Source: Sorghum bicolor
Lineage: Eukaryota; Streptophyta; Magnoliopsida; Poales; Poaceae
Direction of reading: 5' to 3'
Length of the DNA stretch: 64,000 nt
NCBI RefSeq assembly: GCF_000003195.3
Contig: NC_012870.2
Location: 17,290,501 to 17,354,500, forward strand
Each line of letters starts with the position of its first letter. The first letter of the stretch is position 1. Of this stretch, positions 1 through 13,103 are shown piece by piece. The notes below the pieces were generated by a model. The model searched no databases, was not told the DNA's origin, and saw only the letters and a program-made list of their open reading frames with translations. Made by a program: the position numbers and the translations under genes.

Positions 1-824
1 CAGGTACATGAACATCTGCCGCAATCTACCTCACAACCCCAAACGAAAATTTGCCTCATGGTAACATGTTCCTAGTACGAGCACTGCTTGCTGGCAGCAT
101 ACAAAACGAGGGAAGAGAGCGCCAACCTAAAGCTACGCTGCTTATTCCCCAGCAGAGAATACCACATCTCAGAGACACTCGTATGGCAGGCAAGGTTTAC
201 AAATTAGTACACAGCTCATACATCATCACAATTCACAAATCACAAAGAACAAGAATTACACTCGTGAAAAAAGAGGCAGCATCGCCACAAAATATCGTCC
301 AACCCTTTCTGCTGAAACCCTACGCTGTACCGGGAATGCAACAGTTCTATAGTCTTATTCACACTTTGCAAACACAACAAACAGATCAAGGACACGGCAC
401 TGGTATGTTGTCCCTATAATAGGGGTAATGAGTATTATCAAGTGGCCGGCATCAGGGACCTCCAAACACACCCGGGGGTGGAGGTGGACACTATGTTCTG
501 GAGCAAGTACACTCTGGATGGTTGTATAGTAGACGTATACTATCAGACGAGAAAAAGGCAAAAGCAAGAGGTGCGCAACAAGCTGCAGTCTGTGATAGGC
601 TTTGGCTTTACATCTGGATAAATAGCACCCACCCAGCACCTTCTGCTCATTAACCACAAATGTACATCTCTGGAGTTTGAGTGTCAGCTAAGCTGTTCTG
701 ACTTCTGAATATATTTACTTATATGTGGATGCGGACAAAATTCCATGGTTCGCCGCTTGTACAGGTGCAAGATTATGGGCTGACCTCAGAGCTGCAGACA
801 GTCCGCAGAGTAGTGTATTTACAG
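1..824 (-). other. 3' untranslated region of the LCBK1 gene and window edge
   Basis: This stretch follows the LCBK1 stop codon (825-827) on the minus strand. It holds only short ORFs and no conserved domain. It is probably a long 3' UTR, but I cannot place the poly(A) site. A second gene starting here cannot be excluded because the window ends. Confidence 0.4.
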
Positions 825-3800
825 CTATTGTACAAGGTTTTTCACTGGCCTGCCCATCAATTGGCATTGTTGAGGCAACAAACTACAGCGAACTTGCCCC
901 TTGACATGGAGTAGTTCGCCATCAATACCACATCCATCATGTGTATTTGGGCCTGCCTTGAGCCTCACAGACTTCACCTGAATTTAGCACAGAAATAAAA
1001 TGAAGAGTTAAAAAAACTCTCACATGAAAAATTCTGAAAGAATGATAAACACATAAAACCATTAACCATGGCAATGTCCAATGGTGGTGACATTCGCATG
1101 AAATACCACGGAAATAAATTCCATGACAGTAAATCATACAAGAACATGCATGACAGAAAGCATCGCATTCATCAAGCCAAAATCAAAGCAACACTATCAT
1201 GGTATAGAGTAATGGATGTAAGATTCAACACTTGGCAAAGAGAAGCAGCCATAGCATACCTTTACATATTCTAAATTTGGAAGAGATATGTGCTTTCCAA
1301 ACTGCAAAAGCACCAAAAATCTCAGTAATCTCAGTCTTCCACTTCCACCAACTAACAGCAGGTCCAAACAATTGTCATCATATTCAGCCTTGGGAGCAAC
1401 AACCTGAGAGCTCAGACTCTGCACAGTCTTGCATGAATGGTTGCACACCAGTACACCAAGATAGCGCCCTTTCCTAACTGTCCATCTTTCATCTAAGCTA
1501 GGTACCAGCTCCTTAGTCAGACCAAGCTCAATGTCCTCACGAGGACTATGGAGCTCAATTGAAGTCTCAGGTTCCCAGTTAGGTTGATTGTCCCATTTAG
1601 GTTCATCGTCCCACTTTGGTCCTGAATCCCATACAGCCACAGGTCCAGGATCAGAAATTGTGGACGACGTGTCCTCTTTGTCTGTGTTAACCTTAGAGGA
1701 TTTTGCATCATTTGTAGCAGACAAGCCTGGCCTTGCCTTTTCAGTCCTTGATTTTGACTTAGATCTACGCCAGTTGGGAGTAGATGTACCATGGGAGTGG
1801 GGATGAAGCACTTCTTCTGGTTCTTTAAATGTACTCGCTCTCCCTAATGATAAGCGCTTTGATTTCGGGTCAAGTGCACGAACAACCTCAGAAGGTTCAT
1901 TATTTGCACGAGGACTACAAACCTCCAGCTCTGCCCCAGACATGCCTGTAGACATTATTGAATCAATGCTAGATAAACTTGAGGCGCGTGGTAAACATTC
2001 TGCTCTTGATCTCCGAACAACATCATCATATAGATCAGATGCATCGACCTTTTCTTGTCCTACCAAAATTGTATGCTCAGCGTCATTGACATCTGACACT
2101 GGAAGATATTCCAATTCAAAACTGTACTTTGGCAAACACAGGAATTTGAGAAAACCAGCTACAAAGTATCGTAAAGGACCAAAATGCTTCTGAAATTTCT
2201 CTGAGAGCTCAAGAACTGCAAGAGATGATCGAACGTCACTTTTTTAATTGCAGAAAAACTAATAAGTGACCTAAGGCTAGCTCAAAGGCTAATTTTAGAG
2301 AACCAAGACAGGTAAGAAGTCTGACGTGTTGAATATTTACCATCACTAACGAAACCAAAATATGATACAGTTGTGCCATAATGCATAGTCCCACTTTGAA
2401 TCCATTCAACAGAAAAAACATCAATTGGTGTAAGACCTCCCTGCAACAAACAGATGGTTCAATAAATATTTACATAGAACCATACATATCCACATCAAAC
2501 TGTTCAAGCTAAAACTTAAAAAAGTACTGAGGAACATCTATTGATTAAATCATGCAATCAAATATACAAACAGTAGACAGATAGACATACCATACTTTCA
2601 CCTATTTAAAAGCTTTAACTTGCAACAGTTAAACTTGCTTCATCAACTATTTTTCAATCTTCTAAGGTACTTATTAACAAAGAAAAAAGCATGCTTGAGA
2701 ACGAGGACTGGATGAATCAGGCAGCATTACAATAAGCCTATAAATTTCATGTAGGCATGTTTCCCTTTTTTGCCTTCCCTAATATATAATTTCAAGAGCA
2801 CAGTTGCTCCAAGTAGACATTATGACAGGAATTATGGCAGCTTATAGTCAATTCAGAATACATCAGACTTGCAGTTTCAGTACTAGAAAGATTAAAAAGA
2901 CTTTCTGACACTGAGTGACTGAAACCCTACATGAGACGATGATGTTTTAACCACTCTACTCTCTGATGCCTCAAAGCACTGGAGAAACAACATAGCCAGC
3001 AAGGATAGAGCTACAGAAGAAAACATTAGCTACTTATCCAGTTATCCTAGATCAAGATCACAGGCAAACCCAATTAGTAAACATGAGCTACTTATCCAGT
3101 TATCCTAGATCGAGATCACAGGCAAACCCAATTAGTGAACAGCTAGTATGGAGAAACATGGGTGGCGCTGACAGCACGATGGCAATACACAGCCACTGGA
3201 ATGCACCACTTAACAAGGATGTGTAGTGTGTCAACAGCGGGGTAACATTACATGGCCAAGTGAATGTAGAGGAGAGATTGTAACATGGACATGCAGAGAT
3301 TGCACATGTAAAGAAGTTAGCTTGTTCAACATACAAATATTGAGAAAAGGAGAGATGACATGAAGACAGGCAGATTCGGGTTGCATGGGCAACGAAGTGA
3401 CATTGTAGGATGGCGATTGTGGGTATAAAGGGGCAGAAAAAAAAACCAAGATTAGATATGCTTATCTCCTCGTAATTCAAAGTCACAATTAATCACAAAC
3501 AAAGCATGTAGTTCAATTCAACCTAGCTCATAATAGAATATTTTACAGCAGGGAAATGAATAGCCACAGCTGTCAGTTACATGCAAATACCAAATAGGAG
3601 CACAAAGACACAGAAGATAAAGTAGAATTGAAACAAAACAAAGTGTTCTTTACCCTGACAATTGACAATGCTGCAGAAATTGGATCCTTGACACCCAAGA
3701 CTGTCCAAATAAGTGAGTTATCAGACCCAGCAGGTATTATACCTATTGGAACAGAGGCGGCCATATTTTGATCATCTCTGCATAGAAGACCATTGAGAAC

Positions 3801-6800
3801 CTACACAACGGATTGATTACTACATCAGAACCTGTAGTTGACATACAAATTACTATTTCTGTGACATGCAAGGAAAGGATGGCTTCAGAGAACTAGCAAA
3901 CGTACAAGCGCCTAAATGGTGTTTCAGGAGGTATGGTAGTAGCAAACAAATAGGTCCCTCAAAACTTAGAACCACGGTGAGTAATACATCTGAATACGAT
4001 TTGGAATTCCTATGGGAAAAATCTAAAAACTTGGCATGGGAAAAATCATATATGATGTACAGAATATCTTGTGTGCTCCTATATAAGATCCCTGAAGAAA
4101 AACACTAACATGTTACATGCACTCAAGGACCCACGTGGGTAACACACAGTGACCTGCTTACACTTGTCTTTGCTTCATGAAAAAGTGTTGACCAGGTTAG
4201 TGTTCAGGCCAAGTAGTATCATATGCTAGTCTGACTCAGTTTAAAAACCCAATGCAAGTCAATCACCCCACAATTACTAAACTTGAGACATGTTGATAAC
4301 CTCCGTTCAGACAAGACCCTAGAACATAAGATTGCGAGCAAGTAGTTCTCGAAAGAGTAGCTCAAGTTGAGGAGCTACTAGGCCAGTTAGATAATTGTCC
4401 TGGTTTATTGATGGCGAAAGCCACACAAGGTGTGGATGTCAGAAATGAGGATGATAAGCCTGTCATTACAATCACCTTTTCTCTAGCAGGTTTTTAAAAA
4501 ACACTGTAGCAAGAAAAGACACCTCGAAATCGGCAATAAGGAATATATGCATGGATGAAACTAATAAGTACTAACCTCGTTTACAATTCCATCACCACCC
4601 ACACATACAATACCTAGCAAATACAGGCAAAAAGTGAGGCAGATGATGAATGTAAAACACTCATCTAAGATGTGAAATTGTATATACCATCAGGACAGGT
4701 ACTAAAATCAATAGTTGATACAAGAGATTTTGCATGACCAGCATGTGTAGTTTTTACCACTTCCATCTTGAAACCTGCAAGCTGTGGCTAGCACTTATTA
4801 TTAAACCATACCAAAGTTCCAGAGATACTAAAAAAACACAGAATGCATTAACAATAAAAGTATGATGACATATATTTCTTTGTATATAAAAGAGGTTAAT
4901 AACTTCAGCATTCTATGACTAGCACAACAGGTCAAGAATAGAGGCTAAAAGGCACAATCATGAAGCAAGAAAATGACAGTAAGGCAGCAGAGACAAAACT
5001 ATCTGAACATATAACAAGGGGTCAAGGGCTAAGTAGAGTTGAATCAGACAACTACATAATGGCATCAAAGTCTTGATTCATTTAGACACCATGCTTTCTC
5101 AACAAGTTATCTACTGGGGTTGCATTTCCAATAGAATCCTGGACGAAAACTATATTAGGAGCACGGAGCAGCTTTCCAAAGTTTCAATTACCATTTTCCC
5201 AAAATATATGAACAATAACAACTAGATGCCTTGCCAACTATGCATGACTTCACCAGAGAACCTTTATAATGAGTCCTGGTAAGATATGGATAACATTGTT
5301 CTTTGACAGCCACTAGATACATGCTGATAATTGAAGTACAAAACCATAAAATTGAGATTGTCTATTATAAAAATACACACTAAATGCTCTAAAAAGGCTG
5401 GACCAATGAATTATAGATAATTCTTCACCTACCTATCCGTAAGTGTACACTGTCAACGTTTGTATTTGACTAGATAATGTTTGTATGACTGGGAACTTTG
5501 TAATTCATTGTTTTTTCCAGAAAAAGCAGATATCTTAATACAATCACTAAACATGTAACACAAGCATAGCATGAAGTTTAGTTGAATGAAGATTGCCCTA
5601 ACATTCATCTTTGAATATAAGGCCTTGTTTAGATCCAAAATTTTTTTAGATTTTGACACTGTAGCACTTTCGTTTTTATTTGACAAACATTGTCCAATCA
5701 TGGAGTAACTAGGCTTAAAAGATTCGTCTCGCGATTTACAGATAAACTGTGCAATTAGTTTTTGTTTTCATCTATATTTAATGCTCCATGCATGTGTCGC
5801 AAGATTCAATGTGACGGGGAATCTTGAAAAGTTTTTTGTTTTTGGGGTGAACTAAACAAGGCCTAAAACACCTGACGAGATATGATCTTGGGAAGCATGA
5901 CTATAAGTTGACTAGATTCTCTTCGTTAATCTTCCTAGTAGAAGCGACAGCACAGATCCAATATTGAGATAAGATGCATGCTTTTACTCAGCTAGACATA
6001 CCTTAAATATGGGTTCCACTTTTCCATGAAAAACTTTGCTAGATCTACCATGTCCAGATCGAGGATTCAAGATGACAAGTATCTTTGGTGGAGACCGACA
6101 TTTTTTAAGATAAGGATCAAACATGGTATCAAACTGAATGAGTTCAGAAGAATGCTTCTTGCTAGATGCCATGGGGTGAGGCAACAGGTTTATGTAGCAT
6201 TGCTGGTCCGCAAAACTATTAACCCACCGAAAGGCCTCGTGCGGAGAAGTGGATACGAACTTCAAGTCCTTTTGGGTTCTTCTAGGATTCATAAAGCAGG
6301 AGAGTCCACTGGATCTTTTTTCAAGAGGACACGCATGCACGGTGAAATACCGGAGACCAGAATTATATGATACCTGCATGGTCATTTGATATATATTAAA
6401 TTGATTCCAAATGTTGTAGACACACAGTAGAAGTAAAAAATATAGATGTGAGTTTTGCAAGTCAATGAGATAACTTACAGATACAATATCCTCAAGCTTA
6501 AGGATGTTAGAACCCCATATAAGGGCTTCAGTGCTGAGCCTAGCATCAAAGCAATTGCTACTAGACCCAGATCCAGACTGTTCACTGGATGAATTTTTTG
6601 CTTTGTTATCTAATGTAAGCTTCCCAGAATAAACTTCATACCCTAGCAAATCAGATTTCTCATCTTCAATTCTGATAGTATGTGTGCTCGGCTTTTCTGA
6701 ATCTTTGATGGCATCATCAGCATCCTTTTGCTTTGAGAATATTGATGAGTTGCTTGTTTCTGGAGATACAGGAGAAGGTTGTTGATCAGCTGCAGTGGGA

Positions 6801-6889
6801 GAACGCCTGCTATTTGTACGACGAAGTATCTTATGGATTAACCCTCTTGGCGAAGTTAGCTTCTGCTCATGATGATCAGACTTCTGCAT
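825..6889 (-). CDS. LCBK1: Sphingoid long-chain-base kinase (LCBK1-type), eight coding exons
   Basis: Exons read on the minus strand: 6889-6479, 6373-6002, 4781-4688, 4613-4576, 3800-3654, 2440-2341, 2215-1260 and 977-825. All seven introns are GT-AG, phases join without a stop, and the product is 756 aa, close to the ~760 aa of plant LCBK1 as I recall it. The DAGK catalytic region begins near residue 232 with PPKILVILNPRSG. It continues through TTHAGHA, the nucleotide-binding GGDG (about 298-301) and PAGSDNS (about 328-334). A serine-rich insert follows at about 415-600, and GCGIDGEL lies near the C terminus. The family phosphorylates sphingoid bases (phytosphingosine and similar) using ATP. 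The N terminus is rich in Ser, Pro and Arg, with no signal peptide seen. The ATG at 6889 opens the conserved N-terminal stretch. The reading frame is intact, so the gene looks functional. Assignment to LCBK rather than ceramide kinase or DAG kinase rests on overall resemblance. Confidence 0.9.
3029..3144. repeat. 58-bp tandem duplication in an LCBK1 intron
   Basis: Two adjacent copies, starting at 3029 and 3087, share GCTACTTATCCAGTTATCCT and the following ~35 bases with only a few differences. They lie in the intron between exons 3800-3654 and 2440-2341. It is a recent local duplication with no visible effect on splicing. Confidence 0.85.
5621..5863. mobile_element. Tourist-like MITE inside an LCBK1 intron
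   Basis: The 243-bp element has terminal inverted repeats GGCCTTGTTTAG and CTAAACAAGGCC. It is flanked by TAA on both sides (5618-5620 and 5864-5866), the 3-bp duplication of PIF/Harbinger-type elements. It has no coding capacity and sits in the 1.2-kb intron between exons 6373-6002 and 4781-4688. Superfamily assignment rests on TSD length only. Confidence 0.8.
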
Positions 6890-7005
6890 CTCTGACTTCT
6901 AAGGATATATCCAGTGCATGGATAACATCGGGGAGATGTTACTTGTTAGAAAACATATGAAGCATCACTTAGGGAAGCTCATGAGAAGCCCACTCATGAC
7001 TGAAC
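6890..7005 (-). other. 5' leader portion directly upstream of the LCBK1 start codon
   Basis: On the minus strand an acceptor-like TTTTGCAG ends at 7006 and the transcript would run from 7005 into the ATG at 6889. The segment holds short upstream ATGs. It is inferred to be the leader part of the first coding exon, spliced to a distal GC-rich exon near 9.2-9.5 kb. Confidence 0.5.
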
Positions 7006-9226
7006 CTGCAAAATGTGACTGAACATCAGCTTGACAACAAGATGTTCTACATTATTAAACAATTAAACAAATGCTATAAACATATAATCTAATCTGACTA
7101 AAATATTATAGTTTTTCATTTTAAAAAAGTAAAAATGAATGTTCTTAGATGCATGGGCGGACCCAGTAAAGGACATAGGTGTACACATGTACACCCAATA
7201 TTTTTTTGCAAAACAATCGAAGTTAGTAGGCATATACATATACACCTGTAATTAGACTAAGATTCGATTACGAATAGTAAGTTAAGGTTTGGGCGCACGG
7301 CTTCGCACAGCAGGAAGGGAGGACCAAGGCGAGGGAATACCTGCTGTTCTGGTGGTGCTCGTCGCCGGCCAAGGTGGCAAGTGGCGAAGTAGGACAACAA
7401 CAACGGTCGCGGGGGCGAGTGGCAAGTGGCTGCAGAGGGCAGACGCTGCACTGGAACTGGTCGCGAGAAAGCTGAGCCCCAGGTGGTGCTCGACCTAGCG
7501 TAGTCTCCTCTCCGGATTGCGGCGCGGCGAGTGGATGGAGGAGATCGGCCACGGGCAAGACGAGTTCAGGTTGCGTGCCGACCGTCGAGCAAGGTTAGAA
7601 AAAACGGCGGTATCTATACGGTGACCTTGCGTAGAGCTAAGTGAGCATCTACACTTCGTGTGTCACTAGAAACACTGGCGCGGCACCTCCTTGATGGACG
7701 TGTCGATTGTATATAAGTTTGGTAAAATAATATACTGTGCCTGTTATTCAATTTGCTTGATGCGGCATCGGTTTGATCTACGAAGCACTATCATTCTATC
7801 AATGTGCACTGCTGTCCAGAACCCTACAGTAACAATCCCTTATTTTTAAGTTTTTTTGGCAGCAATTAAGTATGCAACAATACACCTGGTAATAGTACAC
7901 CTGATACTGAAGTTTAAGAATGTCGGCAACTTAATGGATTATATATTGTTTCTTTGTAGATATAAGTGTCTAGATTGGTATAGGGCATCAGTTATTATAC
8001 TCTAACAGAAGGAACCAGTAGTTTTTGAGAGTTCTGGATCTCGGAGAAGTTTGTACTTTGAGTGTGGGTCACCTCAGAGGTCTACAGAAGTTAACATTTG
8101 AGTGGTAACAATGTCTCCACCACAGTAAGTGAGGAATCCTCTGATTACATGTCATAGGAGTGCCATCAGGAGTAACAAACTGAGACTCCAAAAACAGGGC
8201 TGGATTTTGCTTTGCAACTGCACAGCCACCTGAGTACTAATGCTTTGAGTATATATACACATTTGTTTCAATGACTGCTAAAAAAACACCGATTTCAAAT
8301 AAATAGAGTATGTGTATATAAGAGGAATGTGAAAAATAAATTTCTAAATTGCTGAGGTGCAAAAGGTATAGCTCTGGAAAAAAAAAGGAAACAAGAAATC
8401 ATCATAGCTATATATATGCCGAAGGCCCTTCACAATGTTATCATATAGAGTTGGGATGGTTTGCATTCTGATCAATTTTCTTCCCTCCCTGCAGTTCTTG
8501 CAAATTGGAAGGTACTGATTTACTTCAGTTCAAATAGCACACTCTTTTTTTTTAGAATACATGAGTTACTTTTCTGATGGTTCAAGTAGCATGAAAAACA
8601 AGGGGTATAAGCAAAGAAATTTCCCTTTCTAGTCTAGTCTAGCATTAGAAACATATATTCTCTAACATCCAAAGCAACAATAAATTAGTCTAGATCATGC
8701 ATCTAAATAACCACCTATATTTCCGGATATGTTAATTGGCACATCTAGCTTTTTCTGGATATGTTAATTGGCACATCTAGCTACCGGTGTACTTTCACTT
8801 TTCTAGCCCTTAATAATTTTTTTGATTAACTAAATAGGTAAATTCTTCACCTAGTGAGTGGAGTTAATACTTGGTAAGCCACCCAAGGGCGTTTAGTAGT
8901 AAATCTAAAAAATTCAAATGAGTATAGCTACTATACTGTGATCAAGTGTCGGGCTGCAATTGTCCATTGGTAGGTGATGAACAGAATAAGCAATAATACT
9001 GTAGTTATTCACTTGCATAGATGTGTCAGGTTCAAACTGAATAATCATCTCACATTTTTCCCTTTCTCCACACGGTGAACTCAAATTTCATTACTAGGGC
9101 AACAAAATTACAAAGCTCGCAAATTCTAAGTTGTACCAGGTTATCAGGAACAATCATCTCACATAGGCAAAGCATCGAGCACTTGTTGTGCACTAAACAT
9201 ACAGAGATGGGCAACAGGGAACGGAC
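7006..9226 (-). other. Probable leader intron of LCBK1, with degraded repeat material
   Basis: No coding domain is visible. A GC-rich block at about 7280-7570 carries only unconvincing ORFs. A fragment at about 7146-7200 (GGCGGACCCAG ... GTACACCCAAT) resembles, in reverse, a fragment at 42305-42340. Both look like relics of one degraded repeat. The rest is AT-rich and unremarkable. The intron assignment rests on a donor-like GAG|GTCCGT at 9227/9226 and the acceptor at 7006. Confidence 0.4.
8724..8782. repeat. Short tandem duplication (~32-bp unit)
   Basis: GGATATGTTAATTGGCACAT followed by CTAGCT occurs twice in a row here. The duplication is small and recent, and no function is apparent. Confidence 0.7.
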
Positions 9227-9560
9227 CTCGTAGCGTGGCATGAGCACAACGTTTCTTGCCTTCCTACGGCACCGGCGGAGCCAAGGCCCGGCAACCCTAG
9301 GCAGCTGGCCGGGCTCCCACGGTACAGCAGAGGCGGGAGGGGAGAGGGAGGTGCGTACGAAGGGTCGCCGGCCGGTGCGCGGAGGACGGAGACGAGGGCG
9401 CGAGGCGACTGGCGAGAAGCGGAAGGGGGAGCCGCCGAGCCGAGCCTGAGCGCTGAGCGCGAGTGGGGAAGGAGCAGAAGATCTGCCCTGAGCGCCGCTG
9501 AGCGCGAGTCGGATAGGAAACGGAGACAAGGGTGCGCAGGAGACAGAAGAAGAATCAGAA
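9227..9560 (-). promoter_or_regulatory. GC-rich probable first exon and core promoter of LCBK1
   Basis: The block is strongly GC-rich compared with its AT-rich surroundings, as is common for first exons of grass genes. On the minus strand it ends in a donor-like GAG|GTCCGT at 9227/9226. ORFs here look like by-products of base composition. The transcription start is not identified, and no clear TATA box is seen on the minus strand just upstream. Confidence 0.4.
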
Positions 9561-9581
9561 GTTTACAGGCGGCTTAGACAA

Positions 9582-9818
9582 GGTCTTGTTTACCCAAAAA
9601 CCAAAAAAAAATTAAAATTTCTTGTCACATCGAATATTGCGACACATGTACAGAGTACTAAATATAGACGAAAACAAAAACTAATTACATAATTTACCTG
9701 TAAATTGCGAGATAAATTTTTTAAGTCTAATTAATCTATAATTAGACAATAATTGTCAAATAAAAACAAAAGTGTTACGGTATCCCAAATCAAAAATTTT
9801 TAGAAACTAAACAAAGCC
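9582..9818. mobile_element. Diverged Tourist-like MITE, same family as the one at 5621
   Basis: Ends are GGTCTTGTTTAC and CTAAACAAAGCC, related to the GGCCTTGTTTAG termini of the intronic copy, and the AT-rich interior is similar. The right flank is TAA and the left flank is CAA, so the duplication has decayed. It lies just beyond the probable LCBK1 first exon. Confidence 0.65.
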
Positions 9819-9875
9819 TAAGAACCAAGAAAGTTTGTGAGAAACACAAGTGGAACATAAGACAAGTAGAACATA

Positions 9876-10135
9876 CTCCTCCGTTCACGAAAGAATCAAT
9901 TTATATAGTTGTCCTAAGTCTAATTTTTTAAACTTTGACCAAATTTCTAGAAAAATACTAAAATTTATAATATCAAATTAGTATCATTAGATTCATCATA
10001 AAATATATTTTTCATATAATATTCATTTTATGTCATATATGTTATTACTCTTTTTTATAAAATTAGTTAAATTTTAAAAAAAAAAGTTTAACTGACACAA
10101 ATTCTAGAAATTGATTCTTTTGTGGACGAAAGAAG
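9876..10135. mobile_element. Stowaway-like MITE
   Basis: The inverted ends CTCCTCCGTTCACGAAAGAA and its partner near 10112-10135 (TTCTTTTGTGGACGAAAGAAG) flank an AT-rich body. TA is present on both sides (9874-9875 and 10136-10137), as expected for Tc1/mariner-type Stowaway elements. Confidence 0.75.
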
Positions 10136-10137
10136 TA

Positions 10138-11685
10138 TATTAATAATGATGAGCTAACCACTATATAAGTAGGCTAAAAAAAGCTATAAAGAAATTTTAT
10201 AGCCAACAGTTAACTATATTATTAATTTTGTTCTAACGGGTTTGGGTAGAACCCAATTGTTTGTGTCGTTTGCAAGGTCAAGTATTCCATATGCAGTATG
10301 CACGCATATATATGAATACTTGTTAGTATATATATATGAATATTATTTATTAATCATCTGAGAAGCGTCTGATCGGATAACCATATTAACTAACGGAGCA
10401 CATATACAAACACGTCTATTATATACGTGTTTGGACGTGTACATGTATATTAGTACGTGTACATACTTCTAAGGTGATTGAGTATATACATATACTTTTC
10501 TTCATATAAGAGAGTATGTGTATATACTATTTTATTATTTTGACAAATACATATTGTTTTTTAGTACGCACTAGGCGTTACGGACTACATACTTTTTAAA
10601 AAATCATTTATGATTATATATATGGTGTGTTGTTTATTGGTAGTACATACGAATATACATTGCTTTGAAAGTATGAGTGAATAATTTTTTTAAAAAAAAT
10701 GAGTATATCTGCATACTGCTTTTAAATGTAAGAGTAAATACTTTTTATGATAAAGTATATTTGCATATTTTTTTGTGATGAAAGAAGAATTATATTAGAT
10801 AATAGCTAGGTACATGAATACGTTACAAAACACTCTAGATTACACAAATATCTAGAAAAAAATCATCTAAATTATATTCAATGTGTGAATAGCTCCAGAT
10901 CTCAAAACCAAATATGTACGACGCTTTACAATATGAATGACCGCATAGGCAAACACTTGACAAAAGGTCTGAGAACAGATGCCCAACGAACGACGGCCAA
11001 CATTCATGTAGGCAGAGTTGAGAAACTTCTTCTTTCTAGTGTCTTTCTTCTTTTTCTTTGTGCCACCGAAGGATCAGAAAGACTTATCTAAAACCTTCAT
11101 TATGGCTAGATCTAACCACGATAAAACAGAGAAAAGACTGAAAAACAAAGTCTTCATGTCATCAAATTGATGAGAATGTCGACGTTGTAGTTGTTGCCCG
11201 CATCTTCAACGGAGCCACCATGGAGAAAACGGTTCCACCCTACTATCTCATCCTCGCTGAAGAAAAGGAAGAAATAAATATTCAAAACCAAAAAACATGA
11301 TATGGAGAGATCCTAATCCTAAAGACTCGATCTAGTGAAAAAGACTTATTAAAAACGATGGATCCCCACTCTGAGTTAGGAACGACGATGGCGGCAACAC
11401 TGAGACGCCCCTCAAAGTAGTATATTTGCATACTGTGCTACAAGAAAAGTATGCTAGTACCATGTATTTATACTTTTGTTAATAAGTGAGTATGTGTACA
11501 TACCTTTTTGACATGCACTATTGATGAAATATGTACATGGTAATATTGAGTACAAACGTGCAAAGAATGTATCTGTATACTACTATTAAGTATCTAACAA
11601 AAGAAAAATATAATATTTTATTATAACTCTAATAAGTATTGAGTGACACTGCTATGAATAATTATCTAGAGTACAAGAAGATTCC

Positions 11686-11730
<45 letters not shown>

Positions 11731-13098
11731 CCATGTTGTCTGAAGAATATTTATCTCATCAAGTCATCAAAACAGTAGCATAGGGAAAGGAATCATCTTG
11801 TTTAATGGTGCACAGGAAAAAGCCTTAAAGAAGATGAAGCATCAGAGACTGCGGCGGGCGTGGGTTTGATGGCCCCCTAAATAAAAGCCCATATAATTCT
11901 TTTTCTCTTTTCTTTTTTATTTCTTTTTTTAACAACTTCTATTTCTTTTTTCTTTCTAACATTTTTTGACAAATTAGCACCTATATAATCAATATCTATA
12001 TATCTAGAATAATATATTTACCAGTAATTTTGTAAATCTAACCAGACTCTATTATCCTCTATTGATCCCACATATTTATAATTAAATTTCTTACTCCACT
12101 AGAAGACTGATTTTAAACCTCGACTGACGTCCATAGGGCTTTCTAGGCTTCTGTCATGGTTTCACAATCAGACAGATAACTTGAGAATTGGAGATTTAGG
12201 AAGAAAAGCAAAATTGAGAACAAATAATAGATATAGATTTCTTTGAGGTTTTGGAATTTCAGTTCTTCATTACAAGATACAATGGCCTCGAACATTATAT
12301 ATCAGCCTGATTTTTACCATAACACTCGTTAAGTTATTACTAACTCATACCACTATGGCTTAGCTGTCAATATTACCCCATCTTGATCGATGTCATTTGC
12401 TCTATTGCCAAATGTGTAATGATACTCTTGATCCTTCTTTCCCTCTCCTTCATGGCCTTGATATTGCCCCTCCCTCAAAAAGTTGGTTGCCCCAAAGAAG
12501 AGTGGATGAAAATAGCTTCGAAAGATCATGAACTTCCTCAGCGTCAAAGTTGGTGAGTGATCATCAAACCACTCCACCTAAATTTATGACTATAAAGAAG
12601 CCTCTTTATATACCATATGTGAAGCTAGAAAATGGATGGATAGGCTAGACAACCATCGAAGAATCATGTGAAACCAAAGTGATATCATTATCTTTTAAAT
12701 TCTAGCAGCAAAACACGTAGGAAAATCATCTAGTTCAATGTACCTTGGATGCTTTGAGTCCTGTGTTGGAGGTGCATTATATGTTAGGGACCATACTGGT
12801 GTCTCCAAGGCCCAATTATATAACATCATGAGATAATGATTCCTCTAACAATACTTTTTAAAATACAAATCCTATTAGGAGAAATTATGAAAATTTTCCC
12901 TCACAACTTTCCTATAAAAAGGTAAGAGGGAAAATAGACAAAGACTTATTAATTTATTTGCTCTTTTCCAATCGCTCTCCACTCTCTTCTCTATTTGTTT
13001 GTTTAAGATCAAAATTCAAAATGTCTACTACATCACAAAACTAGGAATGCTTAAGCACGCTTAAACTTTAGGCAGTGAGTTATTGCTCGCTTAACACA
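10138..13098. other. AT-rich intergenic DNA, no supported gene
   Basis: Short motifs of the type GTATGTGTATATAC recur at about 10.3-10.8 and 11.4-11.6 kb, probably from a decayed repeat. A 74-codon ORF at 12353-12577 (minus) has no recognisable domain. The stretch 12.1-13.1 kb looks like old retroelement sequence, but I cannot define ends or a family. Confidence 0.4.
11689..11729. repeat. (AT)n microsatellite
   Basis: An uninterrupted run of about 20 AT units. Confidence 0.97.
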
Positions 13099-13103
13099 AT
13101 ACC

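Noticed and set aside
9050..9529. 159-codon ORF upstream of LCBK1
   Set aside because: It sits in the GC-rich probable first exon. The text is low-complexity Ser/Pro/Arg, which fits composition rather than selection.
12353..12577. 74-codon minus-strand ORF
   Set aside because: The start context and sequence suggest old retroelement debris, and no domain can be named.
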